A DNA stretch of 35,173 nucleotides from Parastagonospora avenae f. sp. tritici 18332-5 (taxonomy: Eukaryota; Ascomycota; Dothideomycetes; Pleosporales; Phaeosphaeriaceae), in the NCBI GenBank assembly GCA_022559985.1, contig JAFJTR010000153.1, forward strand, positions 1 to 35,173. Direction: 5' to 3'. Each line of letters begins with the position of its first letter. The stretch's first letter is position 1. Of the stretch, positions 9,708-18,905 are shown piece after piece. The position numbers and the translations under genes were made by a program. The notes below the pieces were generated by a model. That model was not told the DNA's origin. It ran no database searches and worked only from the letters and a program-made list of their open reading frames with translations.

Positions 9708-10025
9708 TGTTTGTAAACGTCTGTGGAATTCGCGAGCGACTTCAAGAATGATGGTACGCAGAACCCCTGGGACCATGATAATGTTATGCAAGAGCAGTCG
9801 CCACCGTGTGTCCGCACAAAGTTTATGACGGTGAGTCACTACTGGATGATGATTGGCCGGGACCAAAGCTAGTGTGCCGTCGTCATTTGCAACCTCGAAT
9901 ATAAGGCGCTACTGTTAGACCCGACTTCACCTCCATTAACTTCATATACTTGTAAAGGCCAGCTAGTAGCATCTCTTCTACCTGCAACAATACTTCTCCT
10001 GCGACAAACTTCGAAAGCAATCAAC
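9708..10025. promoter_or_regulatory. Bidirectional promoter between arsenate reductase and ACR3
   Basis: 318 bp separate the two divergent start codons. It contains a perfect AP-1/Gcn4-type bZIP site TGAGTCA at 9832-9838 and an ATTGG (inverted CCAAT box) near 9850. Joint control of reductase and exporter would make sense, but which factor binds is unknown. Confidence 0.55.
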
Positions 10026-11284
10026 ATGACGTTATCGTCAACGGAAGGGCCCCAACCCGTCGATACCGAACCCGTATCTCCTCACAAGGACGCCGATCTC
10101 GAGAAACTCCAGCTCGAGGAACAAGTAGCAGTGAAGAAAGGGTCAGTAATTAAGGGACTAGGATGGCTGGACCGCTTTCTTGCAGTGTGGATCCTTCTTG
10201 CTATGATTATTGGTGTCCTACTGGGAAATTTTGTCGAAGAAACAGGACCAGCACTGCAGAAGGGCAAGTTCGTTGGCGTGTCAATTCCGATAGCTGTGGG
10301 CTTGCTCGTCATGATGTATCCGATTCTTTGTAAAGTACGCTACGAGACATTGCACCGTCTCTTTCGAACTCGCGCTCTCTGGATTCAGATTGGGTTCAGT
10401 ATATTTATAAACTGGATTGTCGCCCCACTCCTTATGGTGCGTCTCCATTTCCGAATCGACCCAACTTCGACTAACCCATTATAGCTCGGCCTCGCGTGGG
10501 CATTCTTACCCGACAGAAGCGACCTGCGAACAGGACTGGTTTTGGTTGGCCTGGCAAGATGTATTGCCATGGTACGCTCATGCATCCTCTTCTTCCTTTC
10601 TGACACAGTGCTCATATTCACTAGGTTCTAATCTGGAACGGACTTGCAGGTGGCGACGATGAATACTGTGCTATTCTAGTGGCAGTCAACTCTATTCTCC
10701 AAATGGTACTGTACGCTCCGCTCGCCATCCTGTTCATTAAGGTCATTAGCCGCGAAAATGCCACCGTCGCGGTCTCCTATGAGCAAGTTGCAACAAGCGT
10801 TGCAGTGTTCCTGGGCATCCCTCTAGGTGCGGCAATCTTGACGCGTCTTATACTGCGGAAGCTGGTTAGCGCAGAGTGGTATGAAGAAGTGTTCCTGAAG
10901 TGGCTGGCTCCGTGGTCACTCGTCGGCCTTCTCTACACTATCCTTGTTCTGTTCGCCTCTCAAGGTCGCCAAGTGGTCCACCAAATCGTCTCCGTCGTTC
11001 GAGTCGCCGCTCCACTTCTTGTGTACTTTATTGTTATCTTCTTCTTTACGTTGTGGATATGCAATAAGCTGGGTTATGGATACAAGTTGGGGGCAACCCA
11101 GAGCTTCACAGCTGCGAGCAACAACTTCGAGCTTGCCATCGCTGTTGCAGTGGCTACATATGGTCCAGAGAGCGATCAGGCACTTGCTGCTACAGTTGGC
11201 CCTCTCATCGAAGTACCTGTGTTGATTGGGTTGGTTTATTTGGTGAGATGGATGGGTAGCAGATGGGCATGGAAGAAAGTCTAG
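10026..11284 (+). CDS. ACR3: Arsenite efflux transporter ACR3 family
   Basis: Three exons: 10026-10436, 10485-10571, 10625-11284; introns of 48 bp (GTGCGT...ACTAAC...TAG) and 53 bp (GTACGC...CACTAG), both phase 0; 385 aa. A ~45-residue charged N-terminal tail is followed by about ten membrane spans (BASS/ACR3 fold). Family hallmarks are present: GLARCIAMVLIWNGLAGGD with the essential Cys (Cys163) and GPLIEVPVLIGLVY with the conserved Glu (Glu362). It exports arsenite, and possibly antimonite, across the plasma membrane or into the vacuole. It is divergent from an arsenate reductase and followed by an arrestin-like gene, forming a detoxification group. No defect seen. Confidence 0.93.
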
Positions 11285-11802
11285 TTCGCGGTCGTGAGCG
11301 GGTCAAAATTAAGAAATCGAAATAGACCTGACCGGATATTTAGAGCCTACGCAGTGCATCATTAAGAACTTTGGTTCACGTTTCACTTGTTATTGTTGTG
11401 TCTGATCAGCCCCTAAGCTATAAATGTTCATCTCTATGCAGAGCTGGTCCGTCTCGTCGAGTTATCCCGAGCCTCGCTAAATCTCAATGTATTCTGATAG
11501 ACACAATACGCTGAGATAGTGTGGTGGGAGAGGGGAGGTTCCAGGGCTCTTAAGATATACAATACATCAAGATCGGATGCGGCACTGTGCCAATCAGTAG
11601 CATTTATTGAGTCACGCCTGCTGGGCTTATGATGCAGGCTGACAATTGTGGTACAGAAGCGAAAGGAGCGAGATAGGGGACGTGGCCAAGCGCCAAGCTT
11701 GTGACAGGGCAGCGAATTATGAAGTCGCGGTGACATGCACGATGCGCTCAAAGAAGTCCGACGTCTCTCATACCACATAGCAAACGACCTTCCCTTTCAG
11801 CA
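11285..11802. other. Intergenic between ACR3 and arrestin-like gene
   Basis: 518 bp without a supported gene. It should hold the ACR3 3' end and the promoter of the downstream gene; no repeat or clear motif seen. Confidence 0.4.
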
Positions 11803-13330
11803 ATGTCTAGCTCCAACGATGTCGCAGTGGATATCGATGTCTCAGCATGTGATAAATGCAGTCCACATGGCAACGGTTATGGTTGTCTGCGACCCGGAAA
11901 CTCGCTCGAAGGGCAGATTCGTATCTCATCACCATCAGCACTACATTTCACAGATATCAAGATTTCCTTCCAGGGTAACACAGGCTACGTCCCACACTTT
12001 GCTTACCTCGCATCTGACTGGAAAACGCATTGAAGGGTTACAGTCTACACTCATCCGCTCTGCTTTGGCTCCCAACACCAATGAGTTCATAGCTTACTCG
12101 CCCAATTACGATAATCCAGTTGTGACAAAGTCTAGCGATATGGTAAGTACATTAGTCGATTTAGAAACATAGTTTAACACATGCAGTTCCTCGGCGTTAG
12201 TTACCAAGCGAAGCTCGATTCTGCCCAAAGGGTTTCACGAGAAGATGGACCGATTATGTACAGCTTTCCCTTCTTCTTCGTAGTCCCCTTCGGACCCGAA
12301 GGCCTGGATGCATCGAAGCCTCTGTTATGTCGAATACTCCCTCCAACCTTCAGGATTACGACACTGTATTCGGACTCGATGTCCGTCACTTACAAACTCC
12401 ACGCCGTCGTGCAATGTATCAAGGAGCAGGATGCAGGCTCAGAAGTGCCACAAACTACAGACAAAATTGAGAAGAGCCAAATTATCGACTTCCTCCCATA
12501 TTCCGATGTCGAGCCACCAACGCATGTTGCTAGCTTCCCCAAGGAGTTTGTGTTAAATACGACCTCACCGATATGGAAGTATGTCTTTGGTGGCCGCATT
12601 GGAGAGCTCACTATCAGCACCAGCGAACCACTGCCACTAGCCTACTCGCCCTACGAAGACCGCCCTTCCACCGACTTGACGCTATCTATTACCTCTCATG
12701 CTCCCTTGGCAGCGCAAAGTTTGCGAACTGTGTCTTTGAACGTGAAACCTGCGATCCGAGTCAAGACATTCTTCGCCTCAGAGCCGATGCCGTGCCTTCC
12801 AAAGCAGACGTTCCTCAATCAGAACCAATCAATTCGACTCCACGACAAGATCATCAAACTTGAGCAAGTGGACTTCACGCAACTGGATTGGAAACACTGT
12901 TTCCGCATCGAGACAGGCGAGCCGCCAGAATATGAAGACGCTGTGATGGACAATGCACTAGAAAGGACCTACACTAATTCGAGCCTCGGGGACAATAACC
13001 GGGTTGAGTGGAGAGCGTCTGTTCGCATTCCAATCCAACCTCACGAAACGATATTGCCAACATTCTGTGGAAGCCTCATCTCGAGATCATACTCTTTAAT
13101 CCTGCGCATGAGAGTCGCTGGACTACATACTCGGAATGCCGATTTTGAGGTCCCGCTCCAGGTTGTCTACTTGCGACCTTCCCAGGTTAGGAATGATTCA
13201 GTCCATGATGAGAGATCGAACTCTTGCGTTGGTCCTGAGGGCCTAGTCGCACAGCAAGCTGTACGTTTCGCTTGAATACGTTTCAACAACCCACTAACTT
13301 GTGTAGGAACTCCCTGCCTACCACAGGTAA
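11803..13330 (+). CDS. Arrestin-like (ART family) protein
   Basis: Start ATG at 11803 (MSSSNDVAVDIDVSACD). The N-terminal arrestin pattern shows in LRPGNSLEGQIRISS, DIKISFQG and later YSFPFFFVVPFG. The main exon runs 12187-13260 after an intron 12143-12186 (GTAAGT...CAG); a last intron 13261-13306 (GTACGT...CACTAAC...GTAG) leads to a short final exon 13307-13330 ending ELPAYHR. A PPEY motif (in EPPEYEDAV, about 12920-12950) fits binding to Rsp5/Nedd4-type ubiquitin ligases. Such proteins steer plasma-membrane transporters to endocytosis, so next to ACR3 it might control transporter turnover (inference). The junction near 11970-12050 is unclear: the frame must change there, and the obvious intron (GTAACA...TTACAG) is out of phase. 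Either a weak splice site or a frameshift is involved. Confidence 0.7.
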
Positions 13331-13914
13331 TCGTGGTAAGGCAATCAGGATGATTCGGTAGTTCAAAAGCTTGTAAATAATGGTCTGGGTGATTCTATAG
13401 CCTGCTGCGTGAGCAAAAGGTGTTTTCCGGACTTGGAGGCAGTGTTCTGCTAACTCTAATATAATAATTTGCCGTGCCTACTTTACCAACACACTGCGCC
13501 GGAGACCAATCAAGAGCAGCGAGAGGTGCATGCATCGATCTCTCAAAGAAAGCCGTATTCGTCGAACCTGCAACACGCGCCTGATCTACATTGAGACTAA
13601 GGCGCACACAAGAAATCTAGTCACTGATACGGCAGTGTAACTGGTCAGTACTTGCGTCAGTGAACAACCAATCAAGCGCCGCGGGTGACATACAAGCTAA
13701 CCCCAAAACGTTAGATCTTTTTCAAAACAAAAGTCAACAACTCAGACAAGACTACTTTAATACATCTGGGTTTTTCAGTCGCATCCATGTTATGGTTCCG
13801 TTCTCCATTGCTTCGTTCTTCGCGGCTTCGTTCTCCTTGGCTTCGTTCCCCAATCTACTCCCTAGCTAAGCGCGATCCATCCTTTATATATACCGGTGTA
13901 CCCACAACATCGCC
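13331..13914. other. Intergenic; promoter of second arsenate reductase copy
   Basis: No gene supported. A degenerate ~12-bp repeat (GCTTCGTTCTCC-like, about four copies) spans roughly 13797-13855. A TATA box TTTATATATA lies at 13883-13892, 23 bp before the ATG at 13915. Confidence 0.5.
13883..13892 (+). promoter_or_regulatory. TATA box of second arsenate reductase copy
   Basis: TTTATATATA ends 22 bp before the ATG. If used, transcription would start at or very near the start codon, giving an extremely short leader. Confidence 0.5.
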
Positions 13915-14490
13915 ATGAGCTGCCCATCACTACCACTCGATCCCGATTCCCCTTGGGATCCAAATTATCCTATCGCAAAGAACCAGATTCCGTCCACGAT
14001 ATCTCGCGATGAAATACTGGCGATGTTACAACAAGGGCAGAAGCCGGGGAAAGACTTCATTCTCATTGATCTACGCCAAGCGGATCATACCATACGCGAG
14101 ACAAAATCGACAAATCGAGATGCGCACTGCTGATTATATATCAAATAGGGCGGGACTATTCGCGGTTCGATCAACCTGCCAGCACAGAGCTTATATCCCA
14201 CTCTTCATACGCTCTATACACTGTTTGCAAGCGCGGAAATCAAACGCATCATATGGTACTGCGGTATGTTTCAGCAATGATTGTTGTAGACGTAAAGCAA
14301 CTGACGCTGCTTAGGCTCCTCACAACATCGGGGACTTCGTGCTGCTGCTTGGATGGACGACATTATCAAAATGCAAGGGCACCCATCCATGAAGAGCTTC
14401 ATGCTACTTGGAGGCATCAAAGGATGGGCAAAAGCAGGAGCTGAGTACACCACGCTTATGGACGAGTATCAAGAGGGTGTCTGGGGTTAG
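13915..14490 (+). pseudogene. Rhodanese-domain arsenate reductase copy 2, first intron without GT donor
   Basis: Exon 1 13915-14091, exon 2 14149-14263, exon 3 14315-14490 would give 155 aa aligned throughout with copy 1: PWDPNYP, RDEILAML, ILIDLRQADHT/GGTIRGSINLPAQSLYPT, IIWYC. Cys97 begins C-G-S-S-Q-H-R (Cys-X5-Arg), and the end is GGIKGWAKAGAEY. Exon 2 is 115 nt, as in copy 1. Intron 2 (14264-14314, GTATGT...CTGAC...TTAG) is canonical. At the first junction the sequence is ACC/ATACGC where GTACGC would be expected; no GT at all occurs between about 14045 and the TAG acceptor at 14146-14148. Reading through meets a TGA at 14131. So either a noncanonical splice is used or the gene is newly silenced. 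All catalytic residues remain. Confidence 0.75.
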
Positions 14491-14797
14491 CTTGGGGTCT
14501 GTTTCAGGGTCCCAGAATACGGCTTTGTTCACTGTGGTTCTGGCCGTAGGGAGGGGGAACGGAACCCAGGTCAGCGTGTGCCAGCGCGTGCCAGTGTGAG
14601 GCTGTGCAATGCGTTGGAGACAAAGAGACTTGACACTTTGCTATCTACGGATCAGACAAACAGACTAAACCCAGATAAACTAAACAAACAAATTTCAACG
14701 CGCCACAGGGCACGTGTGAGAGCTAGAATTCGATACAGTAAGTTACATGGCCGTTAATGCACATTTAGGAGCGCTAGAGGGATACGCTAAGTCAAAA

Positions 14798-15504
14798 ATC
14801 GTGAACCCCTCTTTCCGATCGGCGAAACTCCCGGAAGACACAGCCCTGAGCGCTAATTAACTTCAAATCTTGTCTGTTGATTCTCCTGTAGCAGCACTGC
14901 CACAATATGGCTCTGAAATCTAGAATTCTGTCGATAGTTGTTGTTGAACAGGGGGAACACGATTAGAGCAGATCTGGATGTCATAACGAAACGATTGACA
15001 GCGCTATCAACGAGACGGTATTTTTATATTCAGACACCGACGTTGGGTGCAGAAATAGCTAGATATACCTAGTACGCTAGCTGTATCTTTATCTACTTGC
15101 GCAGGGGAGACTTAGGATAATTAATATGTCTAATATCCCCTACGACGTAGCGAATATCACAACGTGACGAGCGATTTTTCCCAATCAAATATCTCAAACA
15201 TTATTTTGCGAGTCTATCGAGCTATAGTAGACACAATAAATTCTTTGACCCTTTCTCTACTAGATACCAGCGTATGGCGGAAAAATACACAGTATCGCTA
15301 TTGTTGTCGATCATTTTAACTTCGCGTCAGATTCTCCTTGGCCAGTATTCCCCTGTTCAACAACGAGTAGCGACACATCTTGGGGTTTGGGAGACATCGT
15401 AAGATAGTATAGTCATGGAAGAATTAGGCATCAAGGACTCAGGTCAATCTGAAGCAGGGTGGTGAAGTCCAAGAGTTTCGCCGAGCGGCAGTTGGGTTCA
15501 CGAT
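14798..15504. mobile_element. Long inverted-repeat element (foldback/MITE-like), ~0.7 kb
   Basis: Arms of ~225 bp face each other around a ~255-bp centre. Three matched blocks fall at equal distances from the ends: ATCGTGAACCC (14798-14808) with its complement at 15494-15504, plus CGGCGAAACTC next to it; GTTGTTGAACAGGGG (14940-14954) with 15350-15364; GTATTTTT (15018-15025) with 15281-15288. Between blocks the arms are diverged. No transposase inside. Exact ends and target duplication could not be fixed. It may be a nonautonomous DNA transposon; the pogo-like gene just downstream is a candidate partner, but shared ends were not found. Confidence 0.6.
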
Positions 15505-15760
15505 CCTCTCGGTATTTTAGCTCAACTCTTCTTGGGTTAGCACCGAAACTTTAGACGTACTGAATTTTAGCGCTCTTATCTCATCTGTGGCGCAGGCACG
15601 CTAATGTTTATCTAGTTTGCATTGTTTGTGTAGTTTGTTAAGTCTAAATTTAGAAGTAGTTTTGTGTCCTTTGTTCGCTGCCCAGGAACTGGGCCTCACT
15701 GGCGCCCGCTGCAGGTTGAGTAGCCCTCATCCTCCCCATTCCATAGAAAGCGACAGTAAC

Positions 15761-17749
15761 ATGGATAAAGCCAGTCAGGCACTGGTGGAAAGCCTTCCTG
15801 ATGGCATTCCTGATACACTAACTGCTCGAGCTGCCCATAGTAACGTCCCTCTCTCTACTGTCACTCATCGTGCGAATGGACGACCCTCGAAAGAAGCCAA
15901 AGCTGTAGGCCAACGATACCTCTACCCCTACGAAGAGGACGCCGTCGTCGATTTCGTGCTACAGTCTAGCGCCCTCGGCTTTCCTATACGAATGAAGTAT
16001 CTACCAGCCATAGCGTTCAGTGCCACCCGCCACCGACCTAAAGCGGATAGACCACTGAAGCCGCCTCACACAAATTGGATAAAGCCATTCGAGAGACGCC
16101 GGCCGGAGATCGTAGCGAAAAAAAACAGACCGCAGGACTGGAACCGGTATAACATCTATGATAAGGTCGTCGAATGGTTTGAGGTGATTGGGCCGGTGCT
16201 ACATGAGCCAGAGGTCCTTCCAGAGAACGTCTATAACATGGACGAGACTGGAGTGATGCTTAGTATGCTTAATTCTGTCAAAGTCCTCGTTGGTAAGGAC
16301 GATATACGCGGCTATAGAGGCGCACGCGTCAAGCGGACTATGGTAACTGCTGTTGAATGCATCTCCGCCGACGGTAGGTGTCTAAACCCTATGATAATAT
16401 AGCCCGCCTCAACCCACCGAGCTAATTGGACCACACACCCTACCCCTGGTTGGGTTTATGCGTTATCTGACTCAGGATTTACCGACTCATACATCAGCCT
16501 ACAGTGGCTAAAGCAAGTATTCGATCCCCAGACTAAACATCAGGCGAATGGCAGGCCGCGTATACTTATCTGGGACGGTTTCGGTACACACGAGACACTC
16601 GAAATCATGGAGTTTTCTTTCGAGAACAATATTAAGCTATGCCGCATGCCATCTCATACATCCCATAAGCTCCAGCCCTGCGATGTCGCAGCATTTGGCC
16701 CGCTAAAGGCAGCCTACCGCCATCAGGTTGAACGAATGGAGCGAGGCGGAGTGGGTACAATCGGCAAGCAGCATTTTACATATCTATACAGTCCTGCGAG
16801 GGAAAGGGCGCTCACGAAGAGGAATATTCTTGCCGCATGGAGAGGAAGCGGTTTATTCCCATTCAACCCGGACAGAGTCCTTGCGGATACACCGAACCCG
16901 CCAAAGCCTGCTGACCTAACGGTAACTATTCCGAATGCTCGTAAGAGTGTAGAGTCTCGTCTACCATACGCGGCATTGCCGACGCCTACAACGCCAGTGT
17001 CGTCGGAGGGACTAACGTCGCTACTTGATATGATTACACAAATGACTAATGACGACTCGAGTACCCAGCGTAAAGAGAGGCTGCAACAGAAAGTCTCCAA
17101 GGCTGCCTTAACAGTCTTTACTAAGAACGCCCTCCTTCGCGATCAGAATATATTCTTGAAGGGAATAAATAACGAGGGCAAAGCCCGACGATCGACCAAG
17201 TCAAAGATACTTGGGAGAGCTAAGGTCATAACGTTTGAAGACCTCCAGATTGCACGAACGGAGGATGAGTCAAAAGAGGCTAAGAAAGCTGAGACAAAGG
17301 CTAAGAAAGCCGAGACCATAGCTAAGAAGGCGGCTAAACAGGCTGCCAGTACTCCGCTGCTGGTAGAAAAAGCTACGACAAGCAAGAAGCGTGGCCGAAA
17401 GCGGAGGGGTGCTGCAGAAGATGCAGAGGTGCTGGAGCCAAAAACCAAGGTAGCACGGACCAGTAACATACAGGTTGCGGACGCTAGTCTCTCAGGATCG
17501 AAGGCCAAGGTAGTAAGGGCCAGCAATACACAGGTTGCGGACGCTGGTCCTTCAGGACCAAAGGTTAAGGTAGTGCGCGCAAGCGGCATACAGGTTGCGG
17601 AACGCGTTGGGCCCTCTCAACCCAAGGTCAAGGTACCGCGAGTACAGGTTGCTGAAGGCGGACAAAGAGCTAATACCCTAGAGTCAAAGGCTACAGGTGC
17701 GGGGAGCGAAGTACAGGCTTGGAAAGCCCCAGTGGCGCGGATGTGGTAG
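15761..17749 (+). pseudogene. Tc1/mariner pogo (Fot1-like) DDE transposase, one in-frame stop
   Basis: One continuous frame of 662 codons from the ATG at 15761, interrupted only by a TAG at 16400-16402 where TGG (Trp) would fit (PMII-stop-PASTHRANW). Features in order: N-terminal psq-type helix-turn-helix (KASQAL..GIPDTLTARAA), CENP-B-type HTH (LYPYEEDAVVDFVLQSSALGFPIRMK), and a DDE_1 catalytic core with Asp161 (YNMDETGVML), Asp272 (ILIWDGFGTH) and Asp308 (LQPCDVAAF), spacing DD35D. The usual DGHGSH is DGFGTH here. The C-terminus is long and basic with ~23-residue repeats (QVADAGPSGPKVKVVRAS). The change TGG to TAG fits a RIP-type TpG to TpA event. Terminal repeats were looked for and not found. 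Confidence 0.9.
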
Positions 17750-18189
17750 TGGAAGATATAGGATGACGAGCTTAGATCAATTCAATCAGGCTTGCGCAGG
17801 TTGCGACATGCTATCATATTTCGTCTTTGTTGTACTTTCGATGCGATACCATCTCTGTGCTAGACGTCGCACGCCCGTAGTTCTACCGCCGTCCTTGCTG
17901 TGCCCATCCTCGTTGTGCCCGTCCTCGTTGTGCCCATCCTCGTTATGCTTCGCTGTAAACGCATCGTGGAAGTTCGTGGTATCGGATATAGGTCGTCATT
18001 GGAGCGGTTTGGCTGGACCTGAATTAGCCAAATACTTGCTTGAAGGCCTTACACTAACAATTGGTGGTGCGACGGACATAAGGCTCCTCTTCCTATTTTG
18101 ATCCGTTCCGATTTTGCCATTTCACTCTCAACACCGCAAAGGTCGTTCACGCCTCGTCTCCCCTCAACTAAGCCCGAGCTGCAAACGCT
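17750..18189. other. Intergenic between transposase and HET relic
   Basis: Holds a four-copy 15-bp minisatellite (17890-17948). The final ~80 bp resembles the 5' flank of the HET gene at 3478 (shared CGTTC-CGCCTC and AGCTG-AA-CGC-ATG spacing), so the duplicated segment starts before the relic's ATG. No other gene seen. Confidence 0.5.
17890..17948 (+). repeat. 15-bp minisatellite, ~4 copies (TGCCC-TCCTCGT type)
   Basis: Units like ATCCTCGTTGTGCCC and GTCCTCGTTGTGCCC follow each other; one frame reads LCPSS repeated. The period of five codons equals that of two other minisatellites in the window. Confidence 0.85.
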
Positions 18190-18556
18190 ATGTGACGTCT
18201 CCACTTTGATGAGCTGGGGAAGCTCGTCTTGACAGACTTTCGTGGTAACCTGGCGTTGACGTACAGGAACCAAGGGCGATGGAAGGAGGCCGAAGAGCTG
18301 CAGGTGCAAGTGATGCAGACGAGCAGGAGAGTACTTGGCGACGAGCATCCTAACACGCTGACCAGCATGGGCAATCTGGCCTCTCACACTGCAGTCACAG
18401 GCGCGTCACGACGAGGCTCTTGCACTGATGGAAACATGTTTTTGGCTGTGTGAGCGGGTTCTTGGCGAGCAACATCCTGATACACAGGCCCCGCTTGAGG
18501 CGCTGAGCGACTGGCAAACAGAATATGAACAAGTTCAGAGTGAGACAACTTCATGA
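18190..18556 (+). pseudogene. Relic of a second HET/TPR gene: HET start fused to TPR end, with stop and frameshift
   Basis: The first ~20 codons copy the start of the HET gene at 3478 (RLHFDELGKLVLTDFRG against LLHFDALGRLILTDFRG), but codon 2 is TGA. Straight after FRG the frame continues as a TPR repeat: NLALTYRNQGRWKEAEEL, then RRVLGDEHPNTLTSMGNLAS, so the rest of HET, the whole NB domain and most repeats are missing. Near 18385-18395 the frame shifts by one base; the other frame continues LQSQARHDEALALMETCF, RVLGEQHPDTQ, and ends at TGA 18554-18556, matching the C-terminus of the intact gene. This is a decayed, internally deleted paralogue from the same HET-NB-TPR family. Confidence 0.85.
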
Positions 18557-18905
18557 TGTTGTCACTATCTGTAGATTGTAAGGTGGATGCTACAGACCAC
18601 ATAAGCAAAGACTTTCAACGGTAGCCGTGCGCTGTTAGTGGATCTTAGCACGCAGCAGCCACAGTAGCGTGCTGAAATCTCTTCACGCCCGCAATGCGGC
18701 TCGCTTCCCGCAGCTCTAATTCTCAGCCATGCACGCGCATGGTGCGGACAGGTATGCCACAAGTCACATTTTAGCACAGGTCTATTTTCGCTCTATGTAG
18801 ACCTGCTGTGCGAAGTATTTCTAATGACTGATATCAGAACGTTTTGTGCTGCCGATATCTGCCTCCTATCTCTTCAGCTCATCCTGACTCTACATTGGCA
18901 CAATC
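18557..18905. other. Intergenic between HET relic and chromate transporter
   Basis: 349 bp, no gene or repeat recognised; it includes the 3' flank of the chromate transporter gene. Confidence 0.4.

Noticed and set aside
17143..17589. Long minus-strand frame within the transposase C-terminus
   Set aside because: Hydrophobic repeats mirror the basic repeat codons of the transposase on the other strand.
15761..18189. Terminal inverted repeats of the pogo element
   Set aside because: Flanks of about 300-400 bp on each side were compared by eye without finding a matching pair next to TA.
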